DNA of 64,000 bases from assembly GCA_963739335.1 (NCBI GenBank), contig CAVUAC010000063.1, positions 1-64,000 on the forward strand, written 5' to 3'. Below the pieces are notes generated by a model. The model searched no databases and was not told the DNA's origin. It saw only the letters and a program-made list of their open reading frames with translations. Position 1 is the first letter of the stretch, and each line of letters begins with the position of its first letter. This stretch comes from UBA9647 sp963739335. GTDB taxonomy: Bacteria; Bacteroidota; Ignavibacteria; UBA10030. Below are positions 9,661 to 18,269 of the stretch, piece after piece. The position numbers and the translations under genes are program-made.

Positions 9661-12600
9661 CTAGGGGGTCTTGTTGAGTTTTCTGCAAGCATCTTCAGCT
9701 TGGTTCCGAGATTCGAAAACTCCCAAAAGAATCCTGAACGTCGTTTTTCCTCGTTTTGGACGCACAATCTCCACGAACGCCGGCAGTCCAGTCTGCTTTC
9801 CCGCTCCTGCCGCTACTGAATCAGCCATTCTCTTCGTCGGCCAGGTGGAGTGTTCGATAGCAAAAACCTTTCGTTCCGGAATGAACACAATTGTCCATGG
9901 TACTAGCGCAGCCGCTGCAGTGGGCTGCTGCGGACCGAGCGCAGGAGCCCTTGTGTCCTTCTTCGGTACTGGCTCGACGGGCTTTTCCTTCTGAGGTGCG
10001 GCCTCAATCGTTTTTCCCTGTTGGAGAATCTGAATGCGCCGTTTCCTCGGGATCGCTTTGAAGGTTGCTCCCTTTGATTCGCCCGGCGCAGCTTGTATCT
10101 CGTAGGAGTCTTTTTCGAAGAAAGTATTCACCGGCAAGTTGCCATCGACAATGCGCAACGTCCAACGCCCGGGGCGGATGCCAGCGAACGCGAATCGCCC
10201 TTGATTGTCTGTCACTCTCCGATGGACCTCTATGCCGTTTGACAACTCCATGACAGCATTGGGATGGCCGCCCAGTTCCACAATGGCAGGTTGTGATGTG
10301 TCCGCAAGCGACTGTTCCCTCGCGCCAAAGAGAACCACCGTCCCGGAGACAGTAATCGATCGAGTCAGTGATATGTCGAAACGACTTTCCTGCCCTCCCA
10401 CAATTGCGATCTCGTGGGGCAGCTGCTGAAGTGCAACGCGATTGAGACCGGCACTCGCCATGTCAAGCTGGACGAAGTACCTGTCGGGCTTCAGGGACAC
10501 GAAATGGTACTCACCATTGCGATCCGTCAGCGCGGTTGCCCCTCCGGCGTACACCAACACACCTTGAATCCCAATTCCCTTTTCCGAATCCACCAGTCTT
10601 CCTGTGAGCCTGCCGGTCTCCGTTTTCCGCGCGATGGGCACACCAATCGGAATCGAAAACTCCGCGAGATAGGCAAACTCCTTTCCTTCATTCGAGGGGG
10701 CAAAGATGCTCTGGCGGCCTCGCAGCGTTATACTCTGGCCGCCGGCGAATCTGTGTTCAATACTCGCGTCGAACAAGCTGTATGTTTGATTGAAGGCGCC
10801 TTGGGTCTTCGTGCCGAAAAGTCCGGCGGAGATCTGCGTCCCTTCACCGATGAGAACTGTAGCGTTGACACTCCCCGAGAGCAACTGCTGAGGTTCCAGT
10901 GTTGAGAGATCATTTTCCTTGGTGTACTCCGCCGTAAAGCCGTACGTGTGACCCGGGAAGGGCTGAACGCTTGCGAAGACTCCATAGCGCTGGAAGGGAC
11001 TGCTGTTCCCTAAGAGATCGTCTCGTGTCGTTCCGATGTCCGCATTTCCAACAAGCATGACACCGAACAAGCTCTGACTCATCCGGAGCTGCCATGTCCT
11101 GTCCCCACGCCGAAAGTGCGAAACCGGAAGAAGGTCTTCCTGGTCATTCACCCTGTAGTACACAGATACAAGACTGGAATATCCACCCCCAACGAGGACA
11201 TACCGGTCGTGAGGGGCAAGTAACAACGTGGAATCGCGTTTCAGATTGCGAACCTCATCCCTATAGTATCCTTCAATTCTGAGGTCTTTCAGAGGCAGGA
11301 AGTTGACGCTCAGGTTTTTGAAGTCGACATCACGATAATAGCCCGTGAACGACGGACCGGCGTGCAGATATTGAGCATCATAAGAAATCCAGCTTTCACG
11401 CGCACTCCATCGTGCAGCATATGCCTGGTCCGTCTGGTTTCCGCTCCCCCCGACTCCATACTCAAGATCAACTTCATTTGCCTTAAAGGGTTGAATGAGA
11501 GTGCGCAGTGAGAACACGCTGCTCTGGCTTTGGTCTTTCCTTCCCAAATAGTTCACGCCAATGCTAGCCTTCTCACTTGCGTGATACGTAAGAAATCCTG
11601 CCCACTCCTGCTGATCGGGGACTCCGAACCGCATCTTGTTGTAGAATGCTCCGGCGGTAAAATCACTCATCGTGGCAGTGCCACTGGCTCCAAACGCATA
11701 CCGGTTGAATTCCGTGAGAGGGGACAAACTGAAATTCTTGTCTCCCACGAACACATTGTACTGCTTCGTCGAGTACCCCAAGTGGTATTCATCCCGCTGG
11801 CCCAGAACTGACTTCGATTGGATGTCCGGTGTGCGAATCAACACATCAAGATAGTCACCGCGCCCTTCGGCGAGCGATCCGGCGCCTCCGACTTCAATCT
11901 GAGCGCCGTTTTTGCCTTGCTGACCGGCGAACCTCGCTGTCGCCTGCAGGGGGAATGTAATGAATTGATCTTCGTCCCCGGTGATACGCGGGACGACCTC
12001 AACATAACTGGTTGCATGTGCGATATTCGCGGAATCGAGTCCAGCGGCAAGATCGAGGATATCCTGCACTTTGGAAGGTATTTTGGCGTCCGTTTGGACC
12101 TTGACGCTGATGGAACGGGACTCGCCGGGAACCAAATGCACCACTGATGAATCGACGGTCGCTACGAACCTGTTGCTCGATTGCGCAGACAGTCGCACCG
12201 GTGTCGTGATGTTGCCTTTGTTCGTCAGAAGAAACGTCGCGATGTATGTTTCTCCTGCAATCGCCAGTCGGGGGGACTCCACGAGTTTGAGCGTTTGATC
12301 TTTGACAGCAGTGATGACAACAGTGACTGAAACCTCGGAGGCTTCTGAATAATTTGAAGCATCCCGAATGCCAAATCGCACAGTATACTCGCCAGCGGGG
12401 GTCTCGCTCGGGACGGAGATGCTCAGAAGCCGGATATCACTCGCCCCAGCCTCAAGCTCGAACGGCAAGTCCTTCGCCAATCGTCGCCAACCGGTGGGAG
12501 CATTCAAAACCGATTCGAACCGCTTTTTCGCGGAGGAGTTGTTCGTCACCCTAAAACTCAGCGTCAGCAGTTTCCCTGCCTGAGCATCGACACGGGTGCC

Positions 12601-12729
12601 GCTTGTCGGAATCACGTCGATCATCCGCGCTTGGAACGCCAACAACGCGGGCAAACACCAAGCAATCAGGGCAAGGAGAAAAAAAATCCGGTTTCGGAAA
12701 ACCGGATACGTGTCATTCAATCGTTTCAC
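9661..12729 (-). CDS. Usher-like outer-membrane protein with NEW3-type, carboxypeptidase-regulatory-like and SPOR domains
   Basis: A 1022-residue protein. Order, with rough positions: N-terminal membrane/signal segment (12-31); two Ig-like domains (40-245), the first with the spacing of NPCBM-associated NEW3 domains; a long segment of alternating aromatic/polar strands (about 255-690), consistent with an outer-membrane barrel (motifs GYSTKQYNVFVGDKNF, YRDVDFKNLSV); two carboxypeptidase regulatory-like beta domains (about 695-890; VLVYAGGATALTDRNGEYHF); a Lys/Pro-rich linker; and a C-terminal SPOR-like domain (FRILLGVFESRNQAEDACRKL) expected to bind denuded peptidoglycan. It follows a PapD-like chaperone gene by nine bases and sits among small secreted subunit-like genes, exactly where an usher would be. 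A classical usher has no SPOR domain. The pore function is inferred. Confidence 0.72.
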   Translation of the reverse strand: MKRLNDTYPVFRNRIFFLLALIAWCLPALLAFQARMIDVIPTSGTRVDAQAGKLLTLSFRVTNNSSAKKRFESVLNAPTGWRRLAKDLPFELEAGASDIRLLSISVPSETPAGEYTVRFGIRDASNYSEASEVSVTVVITAVKDQTLKLVESPRLAIAGETYIATFLLTNKGNITTPVRLSAQSSNRFVATVDSSVVHLVPGESRSISVKVQTDAKIPSKVQDILDLAAGLDSANIAHATSYVEVVPRITGDEDQFITFPLQATARFAGQQGKNGAQIEVGGAGSLAEGRGDYLDVLIRTPDIQSKSVLGQRDEYHLGYSTKQYNVFVGDKNFSLSPLTEFNRYAFGASGTATMSDFTAGAFYNKMRFGVPDQQEWAGFLTYHASEKASIGVNYLGRKDQSQSSVFSLRTLIQPFKANEVDLEYGVGGSGNQTDQAYAARWSARESWISYDAQYLHAGPSFTGYYRDVDFKNLSVNFLPLKDLRIEGYYRDEVRNLKRDSTLLLAPHDRYVLVGGGYSSLVSVYYRVNDQEDLLPVSHFRRGDRTWQLRMSQSLFGVMLVGNADIGTTRDDLLGNSSPFQRYGVFASVQPFPGHTYGFTAEYTKENDLSTLEPQQLLSGSVNATVLIGEGTQISAGLFGTKTQGAFNQTYSLFDASIEHRFAGGQSITLRGRQSIFAPSNEGKEFAYLAEFSIPIGVPIARKTETGRLTGRLVDSEKGIGIQGVLVYAGGATALTDRNGEYHFVSLKPDRYFVQLDMASAGLNRVALQQLPHEIAIVGGQESRFDISLTRSITVSGTVVLFGAREQSLADTSQPAIVELGGHPNAVMELSNGIEVHRRVTDNQGRFAFAGIRPGRWTLRIVDGNLPVNTFFEKDSYEIQAAPGESKGATFKAIPRKRRIQILQQGKTIEAAPQKEKPVEPVPKKDTRAPALGPQQPTAAAALVPWTIVFIPERKVFAIEHSTWPTKRMADSVAAGAGKQTGLPAFVEIVRPKRGKTTFRILLGVFESRNQAEDACRKLNKTP

Positions 12730-12738
12730 TCTTCAGAC

Positions 12739-13569
12739 TCAAAACTTCAGGTTGTATTCAGCACCATACGCATCCTCGCCGCCGGCATCGACGACAACAA
12801 GTGCTTTGTAAGAACCCTTCTGCACCGAACTCAGATCAATCATCTGCCTCACGGAAGTCCCCGGATAGAGTCGATAAGCGACGCCTGGAAACTTTCCTTT
12901 TGACACGCCTTTGTCATCGAACAACTCGACGTACATTGTCGGACGGACCCACACCTCGCCGGAGTTTCCAATGTCCACCTGCAGGAACTTCTTGCCGTCG
13001 TCTTTCGTGACCAGCTTCGCATCGAGGAAATCGATTTTCTTCGTTCCGGTCTGAGCGATATGCGTTGCGACCTGAATCCCATACCGGATCGTCTGCCGGA
13101 TTCCCATTTGCGGCTTCTTGTTGTCCTTCAGAGCAGCCGACTGAGCAGCCGATTCTGCCGAGCCTTTCGCTATCCCCTCGATCATCAGCATGCTCCAATA
13201 CGAGCCCACCAGTTTCTTCACCACCGTATCTGTGGGTACCTGGACGGTGTAGTTGACCGTCGCCGTGGATCGCGGGGGGATCGTAAAGAATGATGGGCTG
13301 AAAGAGACCCACGTTGCATTCGAACGTGCCGTCGTGCCGGGATCCGCGTAGTTGTTCGTCCCGTCGCACGCGAACAAGTAGTCGGTCTGATACACTTTCA
13401 CCTCTTGCGGGTCATCCGAGTCATTCTTCACTGTGATGACTCCATCATAGCGCTCGCCCGGCTTTGCTTCTTTGTCATTGCTGAGGTCGCCAATGACTGA
13501 CACTTGCGAAATTGCAATTGTCCCACAAAGAGTAATCGCAGCGAAGATAGAGAAGATGGTTCTTGCCAT
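12739..13569 (-). CDS. PapD-like periplasmic chaperone
   Basis: A 276-residue protein with a signal peptide (MARTIFSIFAAITLCGTIAISQ) followed by an Ig-like domain of chaperone type: a region equivalent to the G1-strand neighbourhood (WVSFSPSFFTIPPRSTATVNYTVQVP) with P-rich loop and alternating hydrophobics, then GSYWSMLMIEG, where PapD-like proteins have GxY-xxxL. A second beta domain (residues about 160-276) ends in AEYNLKF. It stands between the secreted subunit-like genes and the usher-like gene, each about ten bases away, so one operon is likely. The predicted job is to hold subunits in the periplasm and deliver them to the outer-membrane protein at 9661-12729. Family placement rests on motif reading, not on a search. 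Confidence 0.7.
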   Translation of the reverse strand: MARTIFSIFAAITLCGTIAISQVSVIGDLSNDKEAKPGERYDGVITVKNDSDDPQEVKVYQTDYLFACDGTNNYADPGTTARSNATWVSFSPSFFTIPPRSTATVNYTVQVPTDTVVKKLVGSYWSMLMIEGIAKGSAESAAQSAALKDNKKPQMGIRQTIRYGIQVATHIAQTGTKKIDFLDAKLVTKDDGKKFLQVDIGNSGEVWVRPTMYVELFDDKGVSKGKFPGVAYRLYPGTSVRQMIDLSSVQKGSYKALVVVDAGGEDAYGAEYNLKF

Positions 13570-13576
13570 AGAACAC

Positions 13577-14059
13577 CTATTGAGCCACTTGTGTGTACGT
13601 TACCGTGTGTGTGTCTGTTCCTGTACCGTCAGAGAATTGCGGCGCAGCAGTGTATTGAAGCGTGGGTGTGATTTGAGTAGCACTAACAGGGATGCTGGTA
13701 ATAAAATCCGCAGCAAGCATGCCATTCACCAGGACAACTGCAACGGGAGATCCGTGCCCACTGGTCACACCAGTTGCAATCACGCTCAAGTCAAACTTCT
13801 GGCTGGCACATACCGTTCTCACCGTTATCTTGCTAATGTAAGTCTTCCCGCTGTAGCGAATCCGACTGCTCGTGTTCACCACGGGTGTCGGCTCCGATCC
13901 TGGCACCGCGGTTGTGATGTTGATCGACGGTGTGGTTCCAAGAAGAGTCTGCGCATCCAGGCCAGACACTGCTGTGATCATTAACCCGAAACAGATCATC
14001 GGCAGAGTCAAAAGACCCTTCATGTGTGAACGTGCAAGAATGTTCAATCTCAGTCTCAC
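13577..14059 (-). CDS. Secreted fibre subunit-like protein
   Basis: Starts either at a GTG (14059), six bases after the preceding stop, or at ATG 14023 (MKGLLTLPMICFGLMITAVS); both give a signal peptide. The mature protein is beta-rich with one Cys and ends DTHTVTYTQVAQ, the same terminal-strand pattern as its neighbours. It lies eight bases upstream of the chaperone gene. A structural subunit or tip adaptor assembled by the chaperone is the most economical reading. No family is recognised with certainty; spore-coat-U-like or DUF4402-like fimbrial proteins have similar endings. Confidence 0.7.
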   Translation of the reverse strand: MRLRLNILARSHMKGLLTLPMICFGLMITAVSGLDAQTLLGTTPSINITTAVPGSEPTPVVNTSSRIRYSGKTYISKITVRTVCASQKFDLSVIATGVTSGHGSPVAVVLVNGMLAADFITSIPVSATQITPTLQYTAAPQFSDGTGTDTHTVTYTQVAQ

Positions 14060-14064
14060 GATTC

Positions 14065-14595
14065 TCAGTTCGTAATGGTGAATGTTACTGTGTGACTGTC
14101 GCTCCCAACACCGTCCACAGCGTGCGCGATTCCCGTGTAGAGGAGATTACAGGTCCCCCGTTTCAATCCAATGCCAGTCAGAAAATCTTTGCCCGTCGTG
14201 AGGACCGTGACCACAGGGGCGGTAATGCCGGACGACGATGGGACACCGTTGATGTTGATCGCCTGCACTTGCAGTGTGTATTTCTGAACTGCGAGCGACG
14301 TTTTTACGGAGATCTTCGCGGTCGATGTATTAGCCCCCCACAACAAGCTGGTTGTCTGGTTTGTCACTGTCATCGGGTCCACACCTGCTACGACACCAAC
14401 TCCCGTAATTGCAAGACTAACCACCCCCGAACTCACTCCAACGACAGCCAGTTGTGGAACAGTTACCTTTGGCTTGTGCGATGCCTGCGCAAAAATACCC
14501 GACGGCAAGAGGAGCAGAGAGGTCAGGAGGATAGGTAGCAAATACGCTGGCTTGAGAAGCAAGGACTTCCGGAGATGAGCGAATATGCGAACCAT
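14065..14595 (-). CDS. Secreted fibre subunit-like protein
   Basis: The start at 14595 (MVRIFAHLRKSLLLKPAYLL) gives a long signal peptide ending near GIFAQA; an upstream ATG at 14673 overlaps the previous stop as ATGA but would add an unlikely leader. The mature protein of about 135 residues is beta-rich and ends GSDSHTVTFTITN, matching its neighbours. Position in the operon between two similar proteins and upstream of the chaperone supports a subunit role. It contains an internal hydrophobic Ig-like pattern (VVSLAITGVGVVAG). Family unrecognised beyond this. Confidence 0.7.
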   Translation of the reverse strand: MVRIFAHLRKSLLLKPAYLLPILLTSLLLLPSGIFAQASHKPKVTVPQLAVVGVSSGVVSLAITGVGVVAGVDPMTVTNQTTSLLWGANTSTAKISVKTSLAVQKYTLQVQAININGVPSSSGITAPVVTVLTTGKDFLTGIGLKRGTCNLLYTGIAHAVDGVGSDSHTVTFTITN

Positions 14596-14669
14596 GTTGG
14601 TGTCCACTGGACTCAATATAGGGTCTATCAAAATGAGATTCAAGCTCGTCTCAGGAAGGAACAGTTGGT

Positions 14670-15182
14670 TCAACCGCCTGTGATTGTGTATGTAATTGTG
14701 TATGTTTCAGTTCCAATTCCATCGCTCACCTTGGCTGAAGCAGCCACATGGATCTTGCATCTACCGAAGCTCTTTGAAATCCCGCTGATGAGGTCCTTCG
14801 TCGTATTGTCGTTCAGGATGGCGTCAGCGGCAGCGGTCCCCGAACCCCCCGAAATGTCCAGTGCTCGCATCTTCACGAGAAACCGGGGAGAAGGATTATT
14901 GCTGGCCACAGTAACTTTCTTGTTCTCGCCGTTTGTTATCCAAACGAGCATTCCGTCTTCGTTGACGGCTTCAACAGGCGCCCCGCTCTCGAGGGAGGCC
15001 TGATTGATCACCAAGGTCAATGACTTTTGGCTGATGTCTATCCTGTTGGTTTCAACGACCTGGAGCGTCAGGATCTGACTCGTGTTTGCCTGCTCTTGCG
15101 CAACAGCAGATGACAGAGTCAGAAGAACCAGGGCGACCGTACCCCAAATCTCCTTGGCCATATGTAATCTGACTCGTTTCAT
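14670..15182 (-). CDS. Secreted fibre subunit-like protein
   Basis: The start at ATG 15182 (MKRVRLHMAKEIWG) is preceded by AGGA at suitable spacing; another ATG lies nine bases upstream. A signal peptide ends near SSAVAQ. The mature protein of about 140 residues has Asp/Asn-rich loops and ends GTETYTITYTITGG. Its stop overlaps the potential start of the next gene (ATGA). It is the first of three dissimilar subunit-like genes that lead into the chaperone and usher-like genes. One Cys in the C-terminal half (FGRCKIHV) parallels the single Cys of the next gene. Confidence 0.7.
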   Translation of the reverse strand: MKRVRLHMAKEIWGTVALVLLTLSSAVAQEQANTSQILTLQVVETNRIDISQKSLTLVINQASLESGAPVEAVNEDGMLVWITNGENKKVTVASNNPSPRFLVKMRALDISGGSGTAAADAILNDNTTKDLISGISKSFGRCKIHVAASAKVSDGIGTETYTITYTITGG

Positions 15183-15209
15183 AGCTCTCATTCCTTTGGT
15201 TTCCTTTTG

Positions 15210-15245
15210 TAAGGGGCGGCCGGTCCATTGTGGCCGGCCACGATA
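15210..15245 (-). terminator. GC-rich hairpin between subunit genes
   Basis: An inverted repeat of GGCCGGCC-type arms lies between the stop of the gene at 15265 and the next start. On the minus strand it is followed by CCCTTAC and AAAAGG, not by a run of T, so it may be a leaky terminator or an mRNA-stabilising stem separating a highly expressed subunit from the downstream operon. Confidence 0.5.
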
Positions 15246-15264
15246 GCTCTCACACTCCTTACAA

Positions 15265-15759
15265 CTAGTCGACGACAGTCAACGTAACAGTCTTGCTCGC
15301 CGAGAAAAGACCTTCTGATGCATTTGCACTGAACGTGTAGGTGATCGACTTTCCTGTCTCTGCTCCCATCGCTATCGCTGTCACCACGTTCAACGCACTG
15401 GCTCCCGTTGCGTTCGTTATGTCAACCGTGCCCGCTGTCGCGCCTAAACCGCTGGCCAGTGCAATCTTTAAGTGCCCGTTCGGCATCACTGCATCCAGAT
15501 TTGCGGTGACCTTGGTAGCGGCGCTGTTGTTCTGTGTGATCGCATAGGTCGATGTGGCATCAGTGACCGGCGTCAGAGCGTCTGTTCCGGCTACTCCCGC
15601 ATTGATCGCCAGGTTGATCGTCGCTGCACCTGTGATCGCTATTCTATAAACCTTGCTCACTGAAAGACTGACCGCTTGTGTCGCTGTCTGAGCTGATGCG
15701 TCCTGAACGAGTGCGAAGCTCATCAGTGCGACGCCGAGGATTACGAGTGACTTTTTCAT
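15265..15759 (-). CDS. Major subunit-like secreted protein, paralogue 1 of 3
   Basis: A 164-residue protein with a signal peptide (MKKSLVILGVALMSFALVQDASAQ) and an Ala/Thr-rich beta mature domain with no Cys and no aromatic-rich core. It ends SKTVTLTVVD. It is about 85-90 percent identical by eye to 17300-17794 and close to 16256-16750. AGGAG sits six bases upstream of the ATG. The segment KVYRIAITGAATINLAINAG is common to all three copies. Three near-identical copies each with its own leader suggest an abundant structural component, such as a fibre shaft or S-layer-like subunit; DUF4402-like fimbrial proteins are an alternative family label. Confidence 0.75.
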   Translation of the reverse strand: MKKSLVILGVALMSFALVQDASAQTATQAVSLSVSKVYRIAITGAATINLAINAGVAGTDALTPVTDATSTYAITQNNSAATKVTANLDAVMPNGHLKIALASGLGATAGTVDITNATGASALNVVTAIAMGAETGKSITYTFSANASEGLFSASKTVTLTVVD

Positions 15760-15822
15760 TGCTGACTCCTGATTATTATATCTTAATTGTTGGTTTCATT
15801 CTCTGTGGTCTGACACATCTGT
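15760..15822 (-). promoter_or_regulatory. Conserved 5-prime leader, copy 1
   Basis: About 60 bp upstream of the subunit start are nearly identical to the leader at 17795-17857 and similar to 16751-16812. It contains a TATAAT-like element at about 15780 and the ribosome-binding site AGGAGTCAGCA. Whether this is promoter or untranslated leader cannot be decided. Confidence 0.5.
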
Positions 15823-15930
15823 CACAAGACTTGTACCATGAGGAAAGCACGATTTCTTTATTGATTTCACGGTATCAACTTGCTGTGAGTGTTTCATTCT
15901 GATACTCCGAGGCCATATTGAGACTAGAAG

Positions 15931-16060
15931 CTTGGTCGAAAACCCGGCAGTATCCACAAAGACACCATGGCACAAAGAAAAATGAAGAGAAAAAGTGGAG
16001 TTTTCACACGTTGGTGTCCTCGTGACTTTGTGGCGACACTTTTCGACTGGCTCTCTAGAA
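15931..16060 (-). repeat. Dispersed 130-bp intergenic repeat, copy A
   Basis: Its reverse complement aligns end to end with 32061-32190: both start ctagagag, then share a cggtcgaaaag-type stretch, ccacaaagt, gtgtgaaaact and ctttgtgccat. The internal arms ccacaaag...gacacca and tggtgtctttgtgg can pair, so the element is hairpin-forming and MITE- or REP-like. A shorter related piece is at 20643-20700. Confidence 0.8.
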
Positions 16061-16173
16061 CTACCAAACGACAGACAAATTGCCTCATGAACATGTCCGA
16101 AGTGAAAGTGCGGCGCAGTTCTAGGAAACTCTGATACACATCTTTTTTTCATCGGACAAAGACATTGGACTGA

Positions 16174-16217
16174 ACAAAAACACGAAGGGGTCGTCAACTC
16201 TCACGCTGACGACCCCC
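16174..16217 (-). terminator. Rho-independent terminator
   Basis: On the minus strand a GGGGTCGTCA/TGACGACCCC stem with a short loop is followed by TTCGTGTTTTTG. It lies about 40 bases after the stop of the subunit gene at 16256 and should end that transcript. Confidence 0.85.
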
Positions 16218-16255
16218 TGCGTTCTACTCGGAGGCGACGGGTTGCCCCGGCAAAC

Positions 16256-16750
16256 TTAGTCAACTACGGTAAGTGTAACGGTCTTGCTCGCTGTGAAGAG
16301 ACCTTCTGACGCGTTAGCGCTGAATGTGTAGGTGATCGACTTTCCTGCTTCCGCACCTAGATGAATGGCAGTTACGACGGTCGCTGCACTGGCGCTGGTC
16401 GCATTCGAAATGTCGACGGTTCCGGATGACGTTCCCAAAACGCTGGCGAGGGCAATCTGCAACTTCCCATGTGCCATGATGGCATCCAGATTGGCGGTGA
16501 CATGGGTCGCAGCGCTGTTGTTCTGCGTGATCGCGTAGGTTGATGTAGCATCAGTTACCGGTGTCAACGCATCTGTTCCGGCAACGCCCGCGTTGATTGC
16601 GAGGTTGATCGTGGCCGCACCCGTGATTGCAATTCTATAAACCTTGCTCACGGAAAGGCTGAGTGCCTGTGCTGCGGTTTGGGCTGATGCATTCTGCACA
16701 AGTGCCAGACTCATCATTGCTGCGGCGAGGATTACGATTGACTTTTTCAT
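16256..16750 (-). CDS. Major subunit-like secreted protein, paralogue 2 of 3
   Basis: Same length (164 residues) and plan as the paralogue at 15265-15759: signal peptide MKKSIVILAAAMMSLALVQ, the common KVYRIAITGAATINLAINAG segment, and SKTVTLTVVD at the end. It is the most diverged of the three; substitutions cluster in the second half (for example the stretch around TVVTAIHLGAEAG). It has its own ribosome-binding site and a strong terminator downstream, so it is probably transcribed alone. Divergence in exposed loops of an otherwise conserved subunit would fit antigenic or host-receptor variation, which is inference. Confidence 0.75.
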   Translation of the reverse strand: MKKSIVILAAAMMSLALVQNASAQTAAQALSLSVSKVYRIAITGAATINLAINAGVAGTDALTPVTDATSTYAITQNNSAATHVTANLDAIMAHGKLQIALASVLGTSSGTVDISNATSASAATVVTAIHLGAEAGKSITYTFSANASEGLFTASKTVTLTVVD

Positions 16751-17218
16751 TGCTGACTCCAGGTTAGTATGTTTTGTTGTTGTTTTCATTTTCAAGTTCT
16801 GACATACATATCTCAACACCCGTGCCAAAGTCAAATGCACGCATTTCCCATTGATTTCATAAGGTCTTTTGTTCACTTGCGTCTCATAGTGGGACTCATG
16901 TCTTAGATTGGGATTAGGTCAAGGCTTGGAATCATCGCATGCCTGGCCCCGTACATCCCATGCTTTAGGCGTTGGATCGTGTCGTACCAGAACGCGAGGA
17001 CGTGAGACGCTTGCGCCTTGAATCTGTGGCTTCTTCAGGAATGTCGATGGTCGAGAGTTGCAGGTCGTTTCGAGCGGTGACAGCGTGGACAGACGCGAAG
17101 TTGAAAGACAAATATCGGGCTCTCAGGCTTTGATGATTATCTGCCCTGACATTCCAACCCATGAGTTGGTGAATTCGAAGTCGATTCCGAGCCGGAGATC
17201 TTAAATCGCTGGAAGGGG
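16751..17218. other. Intergenic region with leader copy 2
   Basis: The 60 bp next to the subunit start (16751-16812) resemble the leaders at 15760 and 17795. The remaining 400 bp contain no supported gene; short frames show no protein features. No match to the dispersed repeats was noticed. Confidence 0.5.
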
Positions 17219-17262
17219 TAAAAACAGCAGGGGGCCGTCAACTCCCACTTTGACGGCCCTCT
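17219..17262 (-). terminator. Rho-independent terminator
   Basis: On the minus strand a GGGCCGTCA/TGACGGCCC stem is followed by CTGCTGTTTTTACC. It is about 40 bases after the stop of the subunit gene at 17300, and its arrangement matches the terminator at 16174. Confidence 0.85.
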
Positions 17263-17299
17263 TCAGGTTCCTTTCGGAGGATCGAAGCTACTGCCAGAA

Positions 17300-17794
17300 C
17301 TAGTCAACCACAGTCAGCGTAACAGTCTTGCTCGCCGTGAAGAGACCTTCTGATGCATTCGCACTGAACGTGTAGGTGATCGACTTTCCTGATTCTGCAC
17401 CCATCGCAATCGCAGATACCACATTCAACGCGGTACCACTCGTTGCGTTCGTTATGTCAACCGTGCCCGCTGTCGTGCCTAGGCCGCTGGCAAGCGCAAT
17501 CTTTAAATGCCCCTTCGGCATCACTGCGTCCAAATTCGCCGTGACCTTCGTCGCTGCACTGTTGTTCTGCGTTATGGCGTATGCCGATGTCGCATCGGTG
17601 ACTGGTGTCAAAGCGTCTGTTCCGGCTACTCCAGCATTGATCGCCAAGTTGATCGTCGCTGCACCTGTGATCGCTATTCTATAAACCTTGCTCACTGAAA
17701 GACTGACCGCTTGTGTCGCTGTCTGAGCTAATACGTCCTGAACGAGTGCGAAGCTCATCAGTGCGACGCCGAGGATTACGAGTGACTTGTTCAT
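17300..17794 (-). CDS. Major subunit-like secreted protein, paralogue 3 of 3
   Basis: A 164-residue protein nearly identical to 15265-15759, beginning MNKSLVILGVALMSFALVQD. Same signal peptide, the same KVYRIAITGAATINLAINAG core and the same SKTVTLTVVD ending. ATG at 17794 has AGGAG at six bases. It is the first gene of the minus-strand fibre locus and carries its own terminator. The three paralogues plus the dissimilar subunits, chaperone and usher-like protein make a coherent assembly set. Confidence 0.75.
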   Translation of the reverse strand: MNKSLVILGVALMSFALVQDVLAQTATQAVSLSVSKVYRIAITGAATINLAINAGVAGTDALTPVTDATSAYAITQNNSAATKVTANLDAVMPKGHLKIALASGLGTTAGTVDITNATSGTALNVVSAIAMGAESGKSITYTFSANASEGLFTASKTVTLTVVD

Positions 17795-17857
17795 TGCTGA
17801 CTCCTGATTATTATGTCTTGTTGTTGGTTTCATTCTCTGTGGTCTGACATAGGTCAA
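17795..17857 (-). promoter_or_regulatory. Conserved 5-prime leader, copy 3
   Basis: Nearly identical over about 60 bp to 15760-15822, including the ribosome-binding site and an upstream cagaccacagagaatg-type stretch. Conservation beyond the coding start suggests duplication together with regulatory sequence. Confidence 0.5.
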
Positions 17858-18269
17858 TCAAAGGTTGTGCCAATCCAAAATCTCCTTGGAAATTGACAAT
17901 GATGACTTGTTCTCGTGCCTCATGACTGTTCCAATTTGGGTTTTCTGACTCATTGCGATACACTAGTCTCTTCGTGCAACAAACAAGCTCATTTTTCCAA
18001 GAATATCAAGCGAATCGGAGGATTCAGTGAGTGGATCAGGATGGGTATCTCATTGTGAGACGCGCGCTCATTGTGCGACGAACGATGAACCGCACGATAT
18101 CAGAGGATTTGCTGAGCTTTTCTGCGTGCTTTCCGTGGCATATCAATTGACGAGAGGTGTGTATGAAAGTGTGATTCGTTCTGGAATGCCGTTTCGAAGT
18201 GGAGTCACTTCGCACAGTCTTCGGCATCTGCAGACTTTTCAATGAGCCACTAACATATGGTGGATTGAC
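17858..18269. other. Divergent intergenic region
   Basis: About 410 bp between the minus-strand fibre locus and the plus-strand kinase. It should hold promoters for both directions, but no specific motif could be assigned and no gene is supported. Confidence 0.4.
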
